Shown: one piece after another, positions 1 to 9,010 of the stretch | How the letters are laid out: each line of letters starts with the position of its first letter | How positions within the stretch are numbered: position 1 is the stretch's first letter | DNA from: Serratia ureilytica | GTDB lineage: Bacteria; Pseudomonadota; Gammaproteobacteria; Enterobacterales; Enterobacteriaceae | Length of the DNA stretch: 64,000 nt | Direction of reading: 5' to 3' | Assembly (NCBI RefSeq): GCF_013375155.1 | Contig: NZ_JABXOF010000005.1 | Coordinates: 62,001-126,000 of the forward strand | Notes under the pieces: model-generated | What the model was told of the DNA's origin: nothing | The model's database searches: none | What the model saw: only the letters and a program-made list of their open reading frames with translations | Position numbers and translations under genes: made by a program

Positions 1-992
1 CCATTGGCGATGCCTTCGATCACCAGCGGGTAGCAGTAAGGGCCGAGGTGCGAACCGAGCACGTCCAGCTCCTTGCGGTCGCTGATGATGCTCCAGTCGA
101 CGGTCACCGGATCCTTGAACACGGAAAATTCCACGAAGGTGCCGAGTTTGCGGATCAGCGTCAGGCCCTGTTCCACGGACTTTTGGGCGCCGGTCGCCTC
201 GATGTAGATGTCGCAGCCGTAGCCGTCGGTCATCGCTTTAACCGCCGCGGGCACGTCGTCACGGGTCGGGTTCAGCGTCACATCCGCGCCGAAGCGCTTC
301 GCCAGCGCCAGACGCTCGTCGGACAGATCCAGCACCACCAGCTTCGAGGGCCCGGACTTTTTGATCGCCCCGATCATGCCCAGCCCCAGGGTGCCGGCGC
401 CGGCCAGCACCACGACATCGCCCAGTTTGATATTGGCGCGTTGCACCGCATGGAAGGAGCAAGCATAGGGTTCGATCAGAATGGCTTTTTCGATCGGCAG
501 ATCGGCCGGTACGTGATAGTTAATCGCCTCTTTGGTGAACTTCATGTACTCGGCCATGCCGCCATTGACGTTTTTCTGGAAACCGTACAGGTCATGCTTT
601 TCGCACATCCAATACTGGCCGCGGTTGCAGAAGCGGCATTGCCAACAGGGAACGATCTGTTCTGATATCACCCGATCGCCGAGATTGAAGCCCTCGACGC
701 CTTCGCCGTATCCCACCACGTGGCCGATAAACTCATGACCGGGGATCATCGGCGCCTTGATGTATGCCGGTTGTTTTTCATCGCCCCAGAAGCTGGGCGC
801 CCCTTCGAACGCTTTAACATCGCCGGCGCAGATGCCGCAGGCCTCGATCTTCACCAGGATCTCTTTCGGGCCGATCTTCGGTACCGGCACCTGTTCCAGG
901 CGGTAATCTTTCGGGGCGTACGCCACAACCGCCTTCATGATCTCGGGGATACCGTCCGCCATTTTCGCCTCTGTCATGCAGGTCTGACACAT
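1..992 (-). CDS. Zinc-dependent alcohol/polyol dehydrogenase (3' end outside window)
   Basis: Medium-chain zinc dehydrogenase that probably oxidises a sugar alcohol with NAD(P)+. I see an N-terminal GroES-like domain with the catalytic-zinc motif ACGICAGD, PMIPGHEFIGHV, a structural-zinc cluster (PCWQCRFCNRGQYWMC) and a Rossmann glycine motif (GAGTLGLGMIG). Translation starts at the ATG at 990-992 behind an AGGAGAG ribosome site. The C-terminal part lies beyond base 1. It is divergent from an RpiB-family isomerase, an arrangement reminiscent of erythritol/threitol catabolic loci with an EltD-like dehydrogenase. The substrate is inferred from that context, not read from the sequence. Confidence 0.85.
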   Translation of the reverse strand, partial: MCQTCMTEAKMADGIPEIMKAVVAYAPKDYRLEQVPVPKIGPKEILVKIEACGICAGDVKAFEGAPSFWGDEKQPAYIKAPMIPGHEFIGHVVGYGEGVEGFNLGDRVISEQIVPCWQCRFCNRGQYWMCEKHDLYGFQKNVNGGMAEYMKFTKEAINYHVPADLPIEKAILIEPYACSFHAVQRANIKLGDVVVLAGAGTLGLGMIGAIKKSGPSKLVVLDLSDERLALAKRFGADVTLNPTRDDVPAAVKAMTDGYGCDIYIEATGAQKSVEQGLTLIRKLGTFVEFSVFKDPVTVDWSIISDRKELDVLGSHLGPYCYPLVIEGIAN

Positions 993-1310
993 AGCACTCT
1001 CCTCTGGTAGGGTGACTCTTTATGATCAATAACACAAATAAAGAACAAATGAACACTAACGTCACGCGTTCAATTTGCCCACAGAGAACTTGCCAAACTG
1101 TGATATCGCTCAAAAACCCGTCTACATGAGGATAAATAACGATTAAAACCTCTTTTTTAGTGACGAATGTCACCTTTTAAAGGGAGGAACAGAAAAATCA
1201 GGCAAAAAACAAAAGAACACCAATTGAACATTTGATTAAACAGGAATACGGTAATGAACGTGGCGCCACCGAGGATCGCCGCCCTTTTCGTTACCAATCA
1301 GGAGACCGCT
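993..1310. promoter_or_regulatory. Divergent control region with two CRP-like sites and repeated GAACA boxes
   Basis: AT-rich 318-bp gap between the dehydrogenase and the isomerase gene. At 1159-1174 is a GTGA-N6-TCAC palindrome matching the CRP core. A weaker TGTGA-N6-TCAAA lies at 1099-1114. The hexamer core GAACA recurs on the plus strand at 1043, 1051, 1187, 1215 and 1226, which could be the operator of a DeoR-type or other sugar repressor encoded outside the window. Catabolite-activated, substrate-induced expression is the likely reading. Confidence 0.5.
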
Positions 1311-1769
1311 ATGCTGCCTATCGCCATCGGCGCCGACGATGCCGCCATTGAACTGAAGGATCTGATCGTCGCCCACCTGCAACGACGGGACATTCCCGTC
1401 ATTGACTACACGACGGATCGCACCGCAGAAACGGGGATCTATCCCGATATCGCCTATCGCGTCGCGCAGGCGATACGGGAGGAAAAACATCGGCGGGGGA
1501 TCCTGCTGTGCGGCACCGGCATCGGTATGAGCATCGTGGCCAATAAAGTGCCCGGCATTCGCGCGGCGCAATGTCACGATACCTACTCCGCCCAACGGGC
1601 GCGCAAAAGCAATGATGCGCAGATCATCACGCTGGGCGCGCGGGTCATCGGCGCCGAACTGGCGAAAACCATCGTCGATGCCTGGCTGGAATCGGAGTTT
1701 GAAGGGGGAGGTTCGGCGCCGAAAGTCGAGCGGATCGGCTATTACGAAAACGCGGTCGGTCGGCGTTAA
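1311..1769 (+). CDS. RpiB/LacAB-family sugar-phosphate isomerase
   Basis: 152-residue member of the ribose-5-phosphate isomerase B / LacA-LacB family, which interconverts aldose and ketose phosphates. Seen: the N-terminal phosphate-handling region IAIGADDAA, the RpiB signature with the active-site Cys (GILLCGTGIGMSIVANK), and NDAQIITLGARVIG. The length equals the family norm. I start at ATG 1311 because AGGAG lies at 1300-1304; an upstream in-frame ATG at 1254 would add 19 atypical residues. It is divergent from a polyol dehydrogenase. A role like EryI (erythrulose-4-phosphate isomerase) fits that context but is inference; plain RpiB activity is the alternative. Confidence 0.85.
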   Translation: MLPIAIGADDAAIELKDLIVAHLQRRDIPVIDYTTDRTAETGIYPDIAYRVAQAIREEKHRRGILLCGTGIGMSIVANKVPGIRAAQCHDTYSAQRARKSNDAQIITLGARVIGAELAKTIVDAWLESEFEGGGSAPKVERIGYYENAVGRR

Positions 1770-1962
1770 ACCGCCTGCAGTCTCGATGGCGGTCGCGCGC
1801 AAGCCGCGCTCCGCCTGGGTTTATTCGTCATTCATTGTTATTATCCATCGCAACAATCAGAAAAAGCGCATTTTCATTCTCGATCCGATGATGCAGTGTG
1901 TTCCCCCTATGATGAAAAAGGTTCTCATTTCCCTACGTTGAGCTTGGTCAAGGAGCTTATCA

Positions 1963-2913
1963 ATGAATCAATTAGACGCACTCAAGCAGCTGACCACGGT
2001 GGTCGCCGACAGCGGCGATATCGAATCCATCCGCCAGTTCGAACCCCAGGACGCCACCACCAACCCTTCGCTGATCCTGAAAGCCGCCGCGCTGCCGCAG
2101 TACAAAGCGCTGATCACCGAAGCGCTGGAGTATGCCCGCCGCCAGGGCGGCAGCAAGGAAACCCAGCTGATCAACGCCAGCGATAAACTGGCAGTCAACA
2201 TCGGCGTCGAGATCCTCAAAAGCGTGCCGGGCCGCATCTCCACCGAAGTGGACGCCCGCCTGTCGTTCGACCGCGGCATGTGCGTCGCCAAAGCGCGCAA
2301 ACTGATCGGCATGTATCAGGAACAGGGCATCGACAAATCGCGCATCCTGATCAAGCTGGCTTCCACCTGGGAAGGCATCAAAGCCGCCGAAGAGCTGGAA
2401 AAAGAAGGCATCAACACCAACCTGACGCTGCTGTTCTCCTTCGCTCAGGCCCGCGCCTGCGCCGAAGCCGGCGTGTATCTGATCTCGCCGTTCGTCGGCC
2501 GCATCTATGACTGGTACCAGGCTAAACAGCCTGCCGCCGACTACGACGCCGATCAGGATCCGGGCGTGAAATCGGTGCGCACCATCTATGAATACTACAA
2601 GCGTCATCGTTACCAGACGGTGATCATGGGCGCCAGCTTCCGCAAAGTTGAGCAGATCCTGGCGCTGGCCGGCTGCGATCGCCTGACCATCGCGCCGAAC
2701 CTGCTGGAGCAGCTGAAAAACAGCGAGCAGCCGGTCGAACGCAAGCTGACCCCTTCGACCGAGGGCTTCCACCAACCTGCCCCGCTGGCCGAAGCGGAGT
2801 TCCGCTGGCTGCACAATCAGGACGCCATGGCGGTGGAAAAACTCGCCGAAGGCATCCGCCTGTTCGCCGTCGACCAGCAGAAGCTGGAAGACATGTTGGC
2901 CGCTCAACTGTAA
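1963..2913 (+). CDS. talA: Transaldolase A
   Basis: Cytosolic transaldolase (316 aa) of the non-oxidative pentose phosphate pathway. It transfers a dihydroxyacetone unit from sedoheptulose-7-P to glyceraldehyde-3-P. The sequence has the family signature DATTNPS, the Schiff-base lysine in [12 protein letters not shown] (about K131), and near-identity over [20 protein letters not shown] precedes the ATG. Eighteen bases separate it from a transketolase gene in the same direction, as in E. coli talA-tktB, and downstream nudK/narQ/acrD synteny supports TalA rather than TalB. Confidence 0.95.
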   Translation: MNQLDALKQLTTVVADSGDIESIRQFEPQDATTNPSLILKAAALPQYKALITEALEYARRQGGSKETQLINASDKLAVNIGVEILKSVPGRISTEVDARLSFDRGMCVAKARKLIGMYQEQGIDKSRILIKLASTWEGIKAAEELEKEGINTNLTLLFSFAQARACAEAGVYLISPFVGRIYDWYQAKQPAADYDADQDPGVKSVRTIYEYYKRHRYQTVIMGASFRKVEQILALAGCDRLTIAPNLLEQLKNSEQPVERKLTPSTEGFHQPAPLAEAEFRWLHNQDAMAVEKLAEGIRLFAVDQQKLEDMLAAQL

Positions 2914-2931
2914 TCGCACTGGAGTTTCGTT

Positions 2932-4926
2932 ATGTCTTCTCGTAAAGAGCTTGCCAACGCCATCCGCGCACTCAGCATGGACGCCGTACAAAAAGCAAAT
3001 TCCGGCCACCCGGGGGCCCCTATGGGCATGGCGGACATCGCCGAAGTCCTGTGGCGCGACTACCTCAACCACAACCCGACTAACCCGCACTGGGCTGACC
3101 GCGACCGTTTCGTGCTCTCCAACGGCCACGGCTCCATGTTGATTTACAGCCTCCTGCACCTCACCGGCTACGACCTGCCGATGCGCGAGCTGGAAAACTT
3201 CCGTCAGCTCCATTCCAAAACCCCGGGCCACCCGGAGTACGGTTACACCCCGGGCGTTGAGACCACCACCGGCCCGCTGGGCCAGGGCATCGCCAACGCC
3301 GTCGGCTTCGCCATTGCCGAACGCACCCTGGCGGCGCAGTTCAACCGCCCTGGTCACGACATCGTCGACCACCACACCTACGCCTTCATGGGCGACGGCT
3401 GCATGATGGAAGGCATCTCGCACGAAGTCTGCTCCCTGGCCGGCACCCTCAAGCTCGGCAAGCTGACCGTCTTCTACGATGACAACGGCATCTCCATCGA
3501 CGGCCACGTCGACGGCTGGTTCACCGACGACACCGCCCTGCGTTTCGAAGCCTACGGCTGGCACGTGGTGCGCAACGTCGACGGCCACAACCCGGACGCC
3601 ATCAAGGCCGCGATTGAAGCAGCCCGCAAGGTGACCGACAAGCCATCGCTGCTGATGTGCAAGACCGTTATCGGCTTCGGCTCGCCGAACAAGGCCGGCA
3701 CCCATGACGTGCACGGCGCCGCGCTGGGCGCCGCCGAAGTGGCCGCCACCCGCGAAGCGCTGGGCTGGAAATACGCCGCCTTTGAAATTCCGCAGGACAT
3801 CTACGCCCAGTGGGACGCCAAGGAAGCCGGTCAGGCCAAAGAAGCGGCCTGGAACGACAAGTTCGCCGCCTACGCCAGGGCCTTCCCGGAACTGGCCGCC
3901 GAGTTCAAGCGCCGCATGAACGGCGAGCTGCCGGCGGACTGGAAAGCGGACGCCAAGGCGTTCGTGGAAAAACTGCAGGCCAACCCGGCCAACATCGCCA
4001 GCCGCAAGGCGTCGCAGAACGCGCTGGAAGCGTTCGGCAAGGTGCTGCCGGAGTTCCTGGGCGGCTCCGCCGACCTGGCGCCGAGCAACCTGACCATGTG
4101 GTCCGGTTCGAAAGCGCTGAACGTTGACCCGGCGGGCAACTACATTCATTACGGCGTGCGCGAGTTCGGCATGACCGCCATCACCAACGGCATCGCGCTG
4201 CACGGCGGCTTCCTGCCGTACTCGGCGACCTTCCTGATGTTCGTGGAATACGCCCGCAACGCGGTGCGCATGGCGGCGCTGATGAAGCTGCGCAACGTGT
4301 TCGTCTACACCCACGACTCCATCGGTCTGGGCGAAGACGGCCCGACCCACCAGCCGGTGGAGCAGCTGGCGAGCCTGCGTGTGACCCCGAACATGAGCAC
4401 CTGGCGTCCGTGTGACCAGGTGGAATCGGCGGTGGCGTGGCAGTACGGCATCGAGCGCAACGACGGCCCGACCACGCTGGTGTTCTCGCGCCAGAACCTG
4501 ACCCAGCAGCCGCGCACCGCAGAGCAGCTGGCGAACGTGTACCGCGGCGGCTACGTGCTGAAAGACTGCGCGGGCACGCCGGACGTTATCCTGATTGCCA
4601 CCGGCTCCGAAGTGGGCATCACGGTGGAGGCGGCGGACAAACTGACCGCGGCGGGCCGCAAGGTGCGCGTGGTGTCGATGCCGTCGACCGACGCGTTCGA
4701 CAAGCAGGATGCGGCGTACCGCGAGTCGGTGCTGCCGGCGGCGGTAACGGCGCGCGTGGCGGTGGAAGCGGGTATCGCGGACTACTGGTACAAGTACGTG
4801 GGCCTGAACGGCGCTATCGTGGGCATGACCACCTTCGGTGAGTCGGCGCCGGCGGAGCAGCTGTTCGCCGAGTTCGGCTTCACCGTGGACAACGTGGTGG
4901 CCAAGGCGCAGGCGCTGCTGAAGTAA
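2932..4926 (+). CDS. tktB: Transketolase (TktB position)
   Basis: Full-length transketolase (664 aa), thiamine-diphosphate dependent, moving two-carbon ketol units between pentose-phosphate-pathway sugars. Seen: SGHPGAPMG near the N terminus, the TPP/Mg motif beginning GDGCMMEG and continuing through [11 protein letters not shown], and the substrate/TPP motif around [19 protein letters not shown]. It is co-oriented with talA and closed by a strong terminator. The symbol tktB rests on synteny with E. coli; biochemically it could equally be called tktA if it is the only copy in the genome. Confidence 0.93.
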   Translation: MSSRKELANAIRALSMDAVQKANSGHPGAPMGMADIAEVLWRDYLNHNPTNPHWADRDRFVLSNGHGSMLIYSLLHLTGYDLPMRELENFRQLHSKTPGHPEYGYTPGVETTTGPLGQGIANAVGFAIAERTLAAQFNRPGHDIVDHHTYAFMGDGCMMEGISHEVCSLAGTLKLGKLTVFYDDNGISIDGHVDGWFTDDTALRFEAYGWHVVRNVDGHNPDAIKAAIEAARKVTDKPSLLMCKTVIGFGSPNKAGTHDVHGAALGAAEVAATREALGWKYAAFEIPQDIYAQWDAKEAGQAKEAAWNDKFAAYARAFPELAAEFKRRMNGELPADWKADAKAFVEKLQANPANIASRKASQNALEAFGKVLPEFLGGSADLAPSNLTMWSGSKALNVDPAGNYIHYGVREFGMTAITNGIALHGGFLPYSATFLMFVEYARNAVRMAALMKLRNVFVYTHDSIGLGEDGPTHQPVEQLASLRVTPNMSTWRPCDQVESAVAWQYGIERNDGPTTLVFSRQNLTQQPRTAEQLANVYRGGYVLKDCAGTPDVILIATGSEVGITVEAADKLTAAGRKVRVVSMPSTDAFDKQDAAYRESVLPAAVTARVAVEAGIADYWYKYVGLNGAIVGMTTFGESAPAEQLFAEFGFTVDNVVAKAQALLK

Positions 4927-4950
4927 GCCGCCGGGCGCAAGCCGATAAAA

Positions 4951-4978
4951 AAGCCGGTCATCATGACCGGCTTTTTTT
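4951..4978. terminator. Rho-independent terminator between tktB and nudK
   Basis: A 10-bp stem (AAGCCGGTCA / TGACCGGCTT) with a 3-base loop, followed by seven T on the plus strand. It ends the talA-tktB transcript. A-rich bases on the other side may also stop convergent nudK transcription. Confidence 0.9.
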
Positions 4979-5552
4979 ATTCCATCACCCGATGAATCTG
5001 CAAATACTGCAGTAGCATGATGGTTTTGCCGTCTTTAATCCGGCCATCGGCGATCATCGCCACCGCGTCGCGAAACGGCAGTTCGATCACCTCAATATCT
5101 TCATCTTCAATGCCGCCGCCGGCCGCGCGCCGCTCATCGTCATGGTATTCGGCGATAAAGAAGTGCACGATCTCGGTCACGCCGCCCGGCGACATGTAGG
5201 CTTCGAAGATTTTCTTCACCTCGCTGACCTGAAAACCGGTCTCCTCCACCGCTTCGCGGCGCGCGCACTGCTCCGGAGAGTCGGCGTCCAGCAAGCCGGC
5301 GCAGGCCTCGAGCAGCATGCCGCTCTCGTTGCCGTTGACGTAGGTCGGCATGCGGAACTGGTTGGTCAGCACCACCGTGCCCTTGGCGCGGTTATACAGC
5401 AAAATGGTGGCGCCGTTGCCGCGATCGTAGACCTCGCGCACCTGTTGCACCGAACCGCCGTTTTTGCGTTTCAGATCGAACGTGTACTTGTGCAGCACAT
5501 ACCAGTTGTCCGACAGCAGCTCTTTCTTCACATTCTCAATTTTCGACGACAT
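4977..5552 (-). CDS. nudK: GDP-mannose pyrophosphatase (Nudix)
   Basis: 191-residue Nudix hydrolase, the same length as E. coli NudK, which cleaves GDP-mannose to GMP and mannose-1-phosphate. The Nudix box is complete in the stretch from [10 protein letters not shown] to REAVEETGF, and the family blocks [14 protein letters not shown] and [14 protein letters not shown] are present. It sits convergent to tktB as in E. coli. Nothing unusual was seen. Confidence 0.93.
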   Translation of the reverse strand: MSSKIENVKKELLSDNWYVLHKYTFDLKRKNGGSVQQVREVYDRGNGATILLYNRAKGTVVLTNQFRMPTYVNGNESGMLLEACAGLLDADSPEQCARREAVEETGFQVSEVKKIFEAYMSPGGVTEIVHFFIAEYHDDERRAAGGGIEDEDIEVIELPFRDAVAMIADGRIKDGKTIMLLQYLQIHRVME

Positions 5553-5939
5553 AACCCTTTTCCCTTGCGTGACAACGTGAAGATCATACCGCGATTAGGC
5601 CGCGCCGCGGCAGACGATTTGCAACAAAAATCACACCGCGCCCCGCCGGACAAGCCGGGACTTAACATTGCTTAAAATAATGAAAAATAAGTCGCGCTCA
5701 GGCGCATGAGATTGCATAAAACCCAGTGCGATTCGCCCCCCAAAGACAAATCGTCAGAGGAAACCGGCCCGCCGCTGAAAATCGACGGGCGTTTCGCTAT
5801 TCATTTGATTACACAACCACAATTGTTCCCGTTTTGTTGACAACTTGATACAAATCGCGGTGCATTTTAGTTGCAAAAGTTATAGTTTTGCTTTCGAATG
5901 AAACTGGCGACGCGCCCTACCTGAGAGAAGGATCCTTGA
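5553..5939. other. Divergent nudK-narQ intergenic region
   Basis: 387 bp without a credible gene. It must hold promoters for nudK (leftward) and narQ (rightward). A TTGACA at 5836-5841 is a candidate -35 element for narQ, but no convincing -10 at the right spacing was found. The last 200 bp are AT-rich. Confidence 0.4.
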
Positions 5940-7616
5940 TTGCTTGTTAAACGTTCCGTGACCGGCAGCCTGGCCAAAGCGCTGTTCGGCATCGTGATAC
6001 TGTCGGTGCTCGCCACCGGGTTGGCGTTGACCACCGTCGCCGGCAGCCAGAGCGATGCCGAAGCGATCAATATCGCCGGTTCGCTGCGCATGCAAAGCTA
6101 CCGGTTGGCCTTCGATCTCGACCAGCAGAGCCCAGAACTGGAGCTGCACCTGCAGCAATACCGGCAGTCATTGCAGGCGCCGGCGCTGCAAAAACTGGCG
6201 CGCTTCTACGTACCGGCCGAGGTGCGCAACCATTATCTGGCGCTGCAACAGGCGTGGCAAACGATGGAGCGGCAGATCCGCAACGGGCAGGCGATCGCCT
6301 ATCGGGCGGAGGTCGCCGGTCATGTCAATCGCGTTGACCATTTCGTGTCTGCCCTGCAGCGCTATTCCGAACTGAAACTGACCCTGGTGGCCGCCGTCAG
6401 CGTGCTGGGTTACGCCGCCATCATCGGTCTGGTGCTGTTTTGCATTCGTTTCATGCGCCGCCAGGTGGTCACCCCGCTGCAGCATCTGGTCGACGCCAGC
6501 CAGCGCGTGCAACAAGGGGATTTTCGCCACCCGCAGTTGGACGTGACGTTGCCGAACGAGCTCGGCGTGCTGTCGCAAACCTTCAGCGCCATGTCGGACG
6601 AACTGGCCCGGCTCTATCAGTCGCTGGAGCTGAAGGTACAGGAAAAAACCCAACGTCTGCAGCAGGCCAATGAAACGCTTGAGGTGCTGTATCGCTGCTC
6701 GCAGGCACTGAGCGTGCGCCAGCTCGATCAGCAGGCGTTCGAAAATGTGCTGCGCATCGTGCGCCAAAGCGAACGGCTGCGCTGCATCCAACTGCACGTA
6801 GCGGACGGCCAAGGCCAGTGGCGGCTGAGCGAAGGGGAAGCGGCGCCGACGCAGGCCTGGAACGCGCTGCCGATCACCCAGGGCGACAAGCCGCTGGGCG
6901 AGTTGCGCTGGCAGCCCGAGGCGCACCCGCCGCATCCTCACCTGATGCAGAGCCTGGCCAATATGTTGGGCCGCGGCGTTTACTTCAACCGGGCACAAAA
7001 GCAGCACCAATATCTGCTGTTGATGGAAGAGCGTGCGACCATCGCCCGCGAGCTGCACGATTCGCTGGCGCAGACGCTGTCGTTCCTGCGCATCCAGCTG
7101 ACGCTGCTGCGGCGCAGCGCCGCCGATCCGGCGGCGCAGACCATTATCGACGATTTCGATCGCACGCTGGCCGATGCCTATCGCCAACTGAGAGAGCTGC
7201 TGGCCACCTTCCGCCTCAACATTCAGGAGGCGGATCTGAACGCCGCGCTGGAGCAGCTGTTGCAGCCATTAAAAGCGCTAACCCCCGCGCGGATTCAGTT
7301 ACACTGTCGGCTGTCTTCGCAGGCGCTCAACGCCCAGCAGCAGGTGCACGCGTTGCAGATCGTGCGCGAGGCGGTGCTCAATGCCGTCAAGCACGCTGGG
7401 GCAGACGAGATTACGGTGTGTTGCGAGGTCAACGCCGCAGGCGACAACGTTTTCAGCATTACCGACGACGGTTGCGGCATCGCCAGTCTGGAGGAACCGG
7501 AAGGGCATTATGGTTTGACCATCATGAGCGAACGCGCGGCGCGATTGGGAGGAACGCTGCACATTCAGCGCAGAAGCGGCGGCGGCACGGCGGTTTGCCT
7601 GACATTCTCGCCCTGA
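5940..7616 (+). CDS. narQ: Nitrate/nitrite sensor histidine kinase NarQ
   Basis: Inner-membrane sensor kinase (558 aa) that detects periplasmic nitrate/nitrite and phosphorylates NarP/NarL. Seen: an N-terminal TM helix, the P-box ligand motif INIAGSLRMQSYR, a second TM around residues 150-172, HAMP, a signalling linker with coiled coil, then a HisKA_3 domain with His373 in ARELHDSLAQTLSFL and an HATPase_c domain ending in DDGCGI and GGGTAVCL. The start is a TTG at 5940 behind GAGAGAAGGA; this reproduces the E. coli NarQ N terminus. narP follows directly, unlike in E. coli, suggesting a narQP operon. Confidence 0.95.
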   Translation: MLVKRSVTGSLAKALFGIVILSVLATGLALTTVAGSQSDAEAINIAGSLRMQSYRLAFDLDQQSPELELHLQQYRQSLQAPALQKLARFYVPAEVRNHYLALQQAWQTMERQIRNGQAIAYRAEVAGHVNRVDHFVSALQRYSELKLTLVAAVSVLGYAAIIGLVLFCIRFMRRQVVTPLQHLVDASQRVQQGDFRHPQLDVTLPNELGVLSQTFSAMSDELARLYQSLELKVQEKTQRLQQANETLEVLYRCSQALSVRQLDQQAFENVLRIVRQSERLRCIQLHVADGQGQWRLSEGEAAPTQAWNALPITQGDKPLGELRWQPEAHPPHPHLMQSLANMLGRGVYFNRAQKQHQYLLLMEERATIARELHDSLAQTLSFLRIQLTLLRRSAADPAAQTIIDDFDRTLADAYRQLRELLATFRLNIQEADLNAALEQLLQPLKALTPARIQLHCRLSSQALNAQQQVHALQIVREAVLNAVKHAGADEITVCCEVNAAGDNVFSITDDGCGIASLEEPEGHYGLTIMSERAARLGGTLHIQRRSGGGTAVCLTFSP

Positions 7617-7776
7617 CCTTGCGCTGTTCATTCTGCGTTACGGTTGCCGCCGGGCGGAAGGCCGTCCGGGGAGGTTTACGGCGCTGATTGCCGCTATTTT
7701 TGAAGAGACAGTCCCACTGTGAAGCACGCCGCAGGGCGCGTTTGAGTGGCTTTACTTGCTACAGGGAGCATATTTC

Positions 7777-8409
7777 ATGGTGATGAAGCAATACCGAGTC
7801 ATGATCGTTGACGATCATCCGTTGATGCGGCGCGGCATCAAACAACTGCTGGGACTGGATGCGCGATTTAGCGTGGTGGCGGAGGCCGGCAACGGCAGCG
7901 AGGCGGTTGCGCTGGCGCTGCAGCACGCCCCGGACGTGATCTTGTTGGATCTGAACATGAAGGGCATGTCCGGGCTGGACACGCTGCGGGCCCTGCGCGA
8001 CGAAGGCGTGGACGCGCGCATCATCGTGCTGACGGTCTCCGACGCGCGCAGCGATCTGTATGCGCTGATCGACGCCGGCGCCGACGGCTACCTGCTGAAA
8101 GACAGCGAGCCGGAACTGCTGCTGGAGCACATCGGCGCCGCCGCCGAGGGGCAGAACGTGATCAGCGACGCCATGGCCGACTATTTGCTGGCGCGCAGCG
8201 AGCAGCGCGATCCCTTTGCCGCCTTGACCGAACGTGAGCTGGATGTCTTGCAAGAGGTGGCGCGCGGCCTGTCCAACAAACAGGTAGCGGCGCAGCTGCA
8301 TATCTCTGAAGAAACCGTGAAGGTGCACATCCGCAACATACTGCGCAAATTGGACGTGCGTTCTCGCGTGGCGGCGACGGTGATGTACCTGGAGCATAAA
8401 AGCCAATGA
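7777..8409 (+). CDS. narP: Nitrate/nitrite response regulator NarP
   Basis: NarL/FixJ-family response regulator (210 aa). It has an N-terminal receiver domain (MIVDDHPLMRRG, phospho-acceptor Asp58 in VILLDLNMKGMSG, and LTVSDA) and a C-terminal LuxR-type HTH (LTERELDVLQEVARGLSNKQ to VHIRNILRKLDVRSR). It most resembles E. coli NarP. I start at ATG 7777, about 9 bases after AGGGAG; an upstream in-frame start at 7756 overlaps that ribosome site. It is paired with narQ 160 bp upstream and should control anaerobic respiratory genes. Confidence 0.93.
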   Translation: MVMKQYRVMIVDDHPLMRRGIKQLLGLDARFSVVAEAGNGSEAVALALQHAPDVILLDLNMKGMSGLDTLRALRDEGVDARIIVLTVSDARSDLYALIDAGADGYLLKDSEPELLLEHIGAAAEGQNVISDAMADYLLARSEQRDPFAALTERELDVLQEVARGLSNKQVAAQLHISEETVKVHIRNILRKLDVRSRVAATVMYLEHKSQ

Positions 8410-8415
8410 ACGTCA

Positions 8416-8437
8416 GCCCCGGCCGCTGCGCCGGGGC
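8416..8437. terminator. GC-rich hairpin between convergent narP and HTH gene
   Basis: 8-bp stem GCCCCGGC / GCCGGGGC with a 6-base loop immediately after the narP stop. There is no T tract, so it may act as a weak bidirectional terminator or 3' stabiliser. Confidence 0.5.
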
Positions 8438-8440
8438 AGC

Positions 8441-8719
8441 TTACTCGATGGCGCTGAGCAGCGCCTGATGGTGCTGGTGCACCCAGCTCTTGTTGAACGG
8501 CCCCCAGCTTTCCAGCTGATAAAAACCGTCGTTGTTGCGCACGCCCTGCTGCACGAACTGCAGCTCGACGCCCATGCCGGGCAGCGCCTTCAGCACATCC
8601 TGCAACGTGCGGCGCGGCCAACCGGTCAGCGCCATCAACCGCGGCACATTGGGCCGCTCACTGTGGCTGATCAGCCAGCACAAATAAAGCCGACGGGCAA
8701 ATACCGGGTTAATTCCCAT
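8441..8719 (-). CDS. Small winged-helix/HTH domain protein of unknown function
   Basis: 92-residue basic protein. The central stretch RPNVPRLMALTGWPRRTLQDVLKAL reads as a helix-turn-helix with a recognition helix (GWPRRTLQDV), and the C-terminal part (NDGFYQLESWGPFNKSWV) is aromatic-rich. I do not recognise a named family with certainty. It is convergent to narP and divergent from acrD by 291 bp, so it could regulate the pump or itself; this is inference from position only. Confidence 0.7.
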   Translation of the reverse strand: MGINPVFARRLYLCWLISHSERPNVPRLMALTGWPRRTLQDVLKALPGMGVELQFVQQGVRNNDGFYQLESWGPFNKSWVHQHHQALLSAIE

Positions 8720-9010
8720 GCCAAGCTCCTGCTGTAAGGTGAGTCCTGTTTATTTCCGGTTCCGTGCGCGCAAAAAGGCGCGCAAGGCCTTCGACAGTCA
8801 TAAAAATGTCTTAATCGCGTCTCGTTGTCGGCAAACAAGCGCCAACGCCGTTTTACGCTACCGTTATTTACACTATCTCCTTTTTTTCTCCACGCTTTCC
8901 TCGGCTTTCCCGAGTACAGTGCAATAGCGCCGGGATCCCTCCCTGCCGCTGAAATGCATAATTCTGATGCGTTTTAAAGATAGAACAAGTCATAACGAGG
9001 TTCGCGCTGC

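Noticed and set aside
1972..4350. A 792-codon open frame antisense to talA-tktB
   Set aside because: It is the opposite strand of two unmistakable genes with strongly biased GC3; low-complexity His/Gly/Val-rich product without a family.
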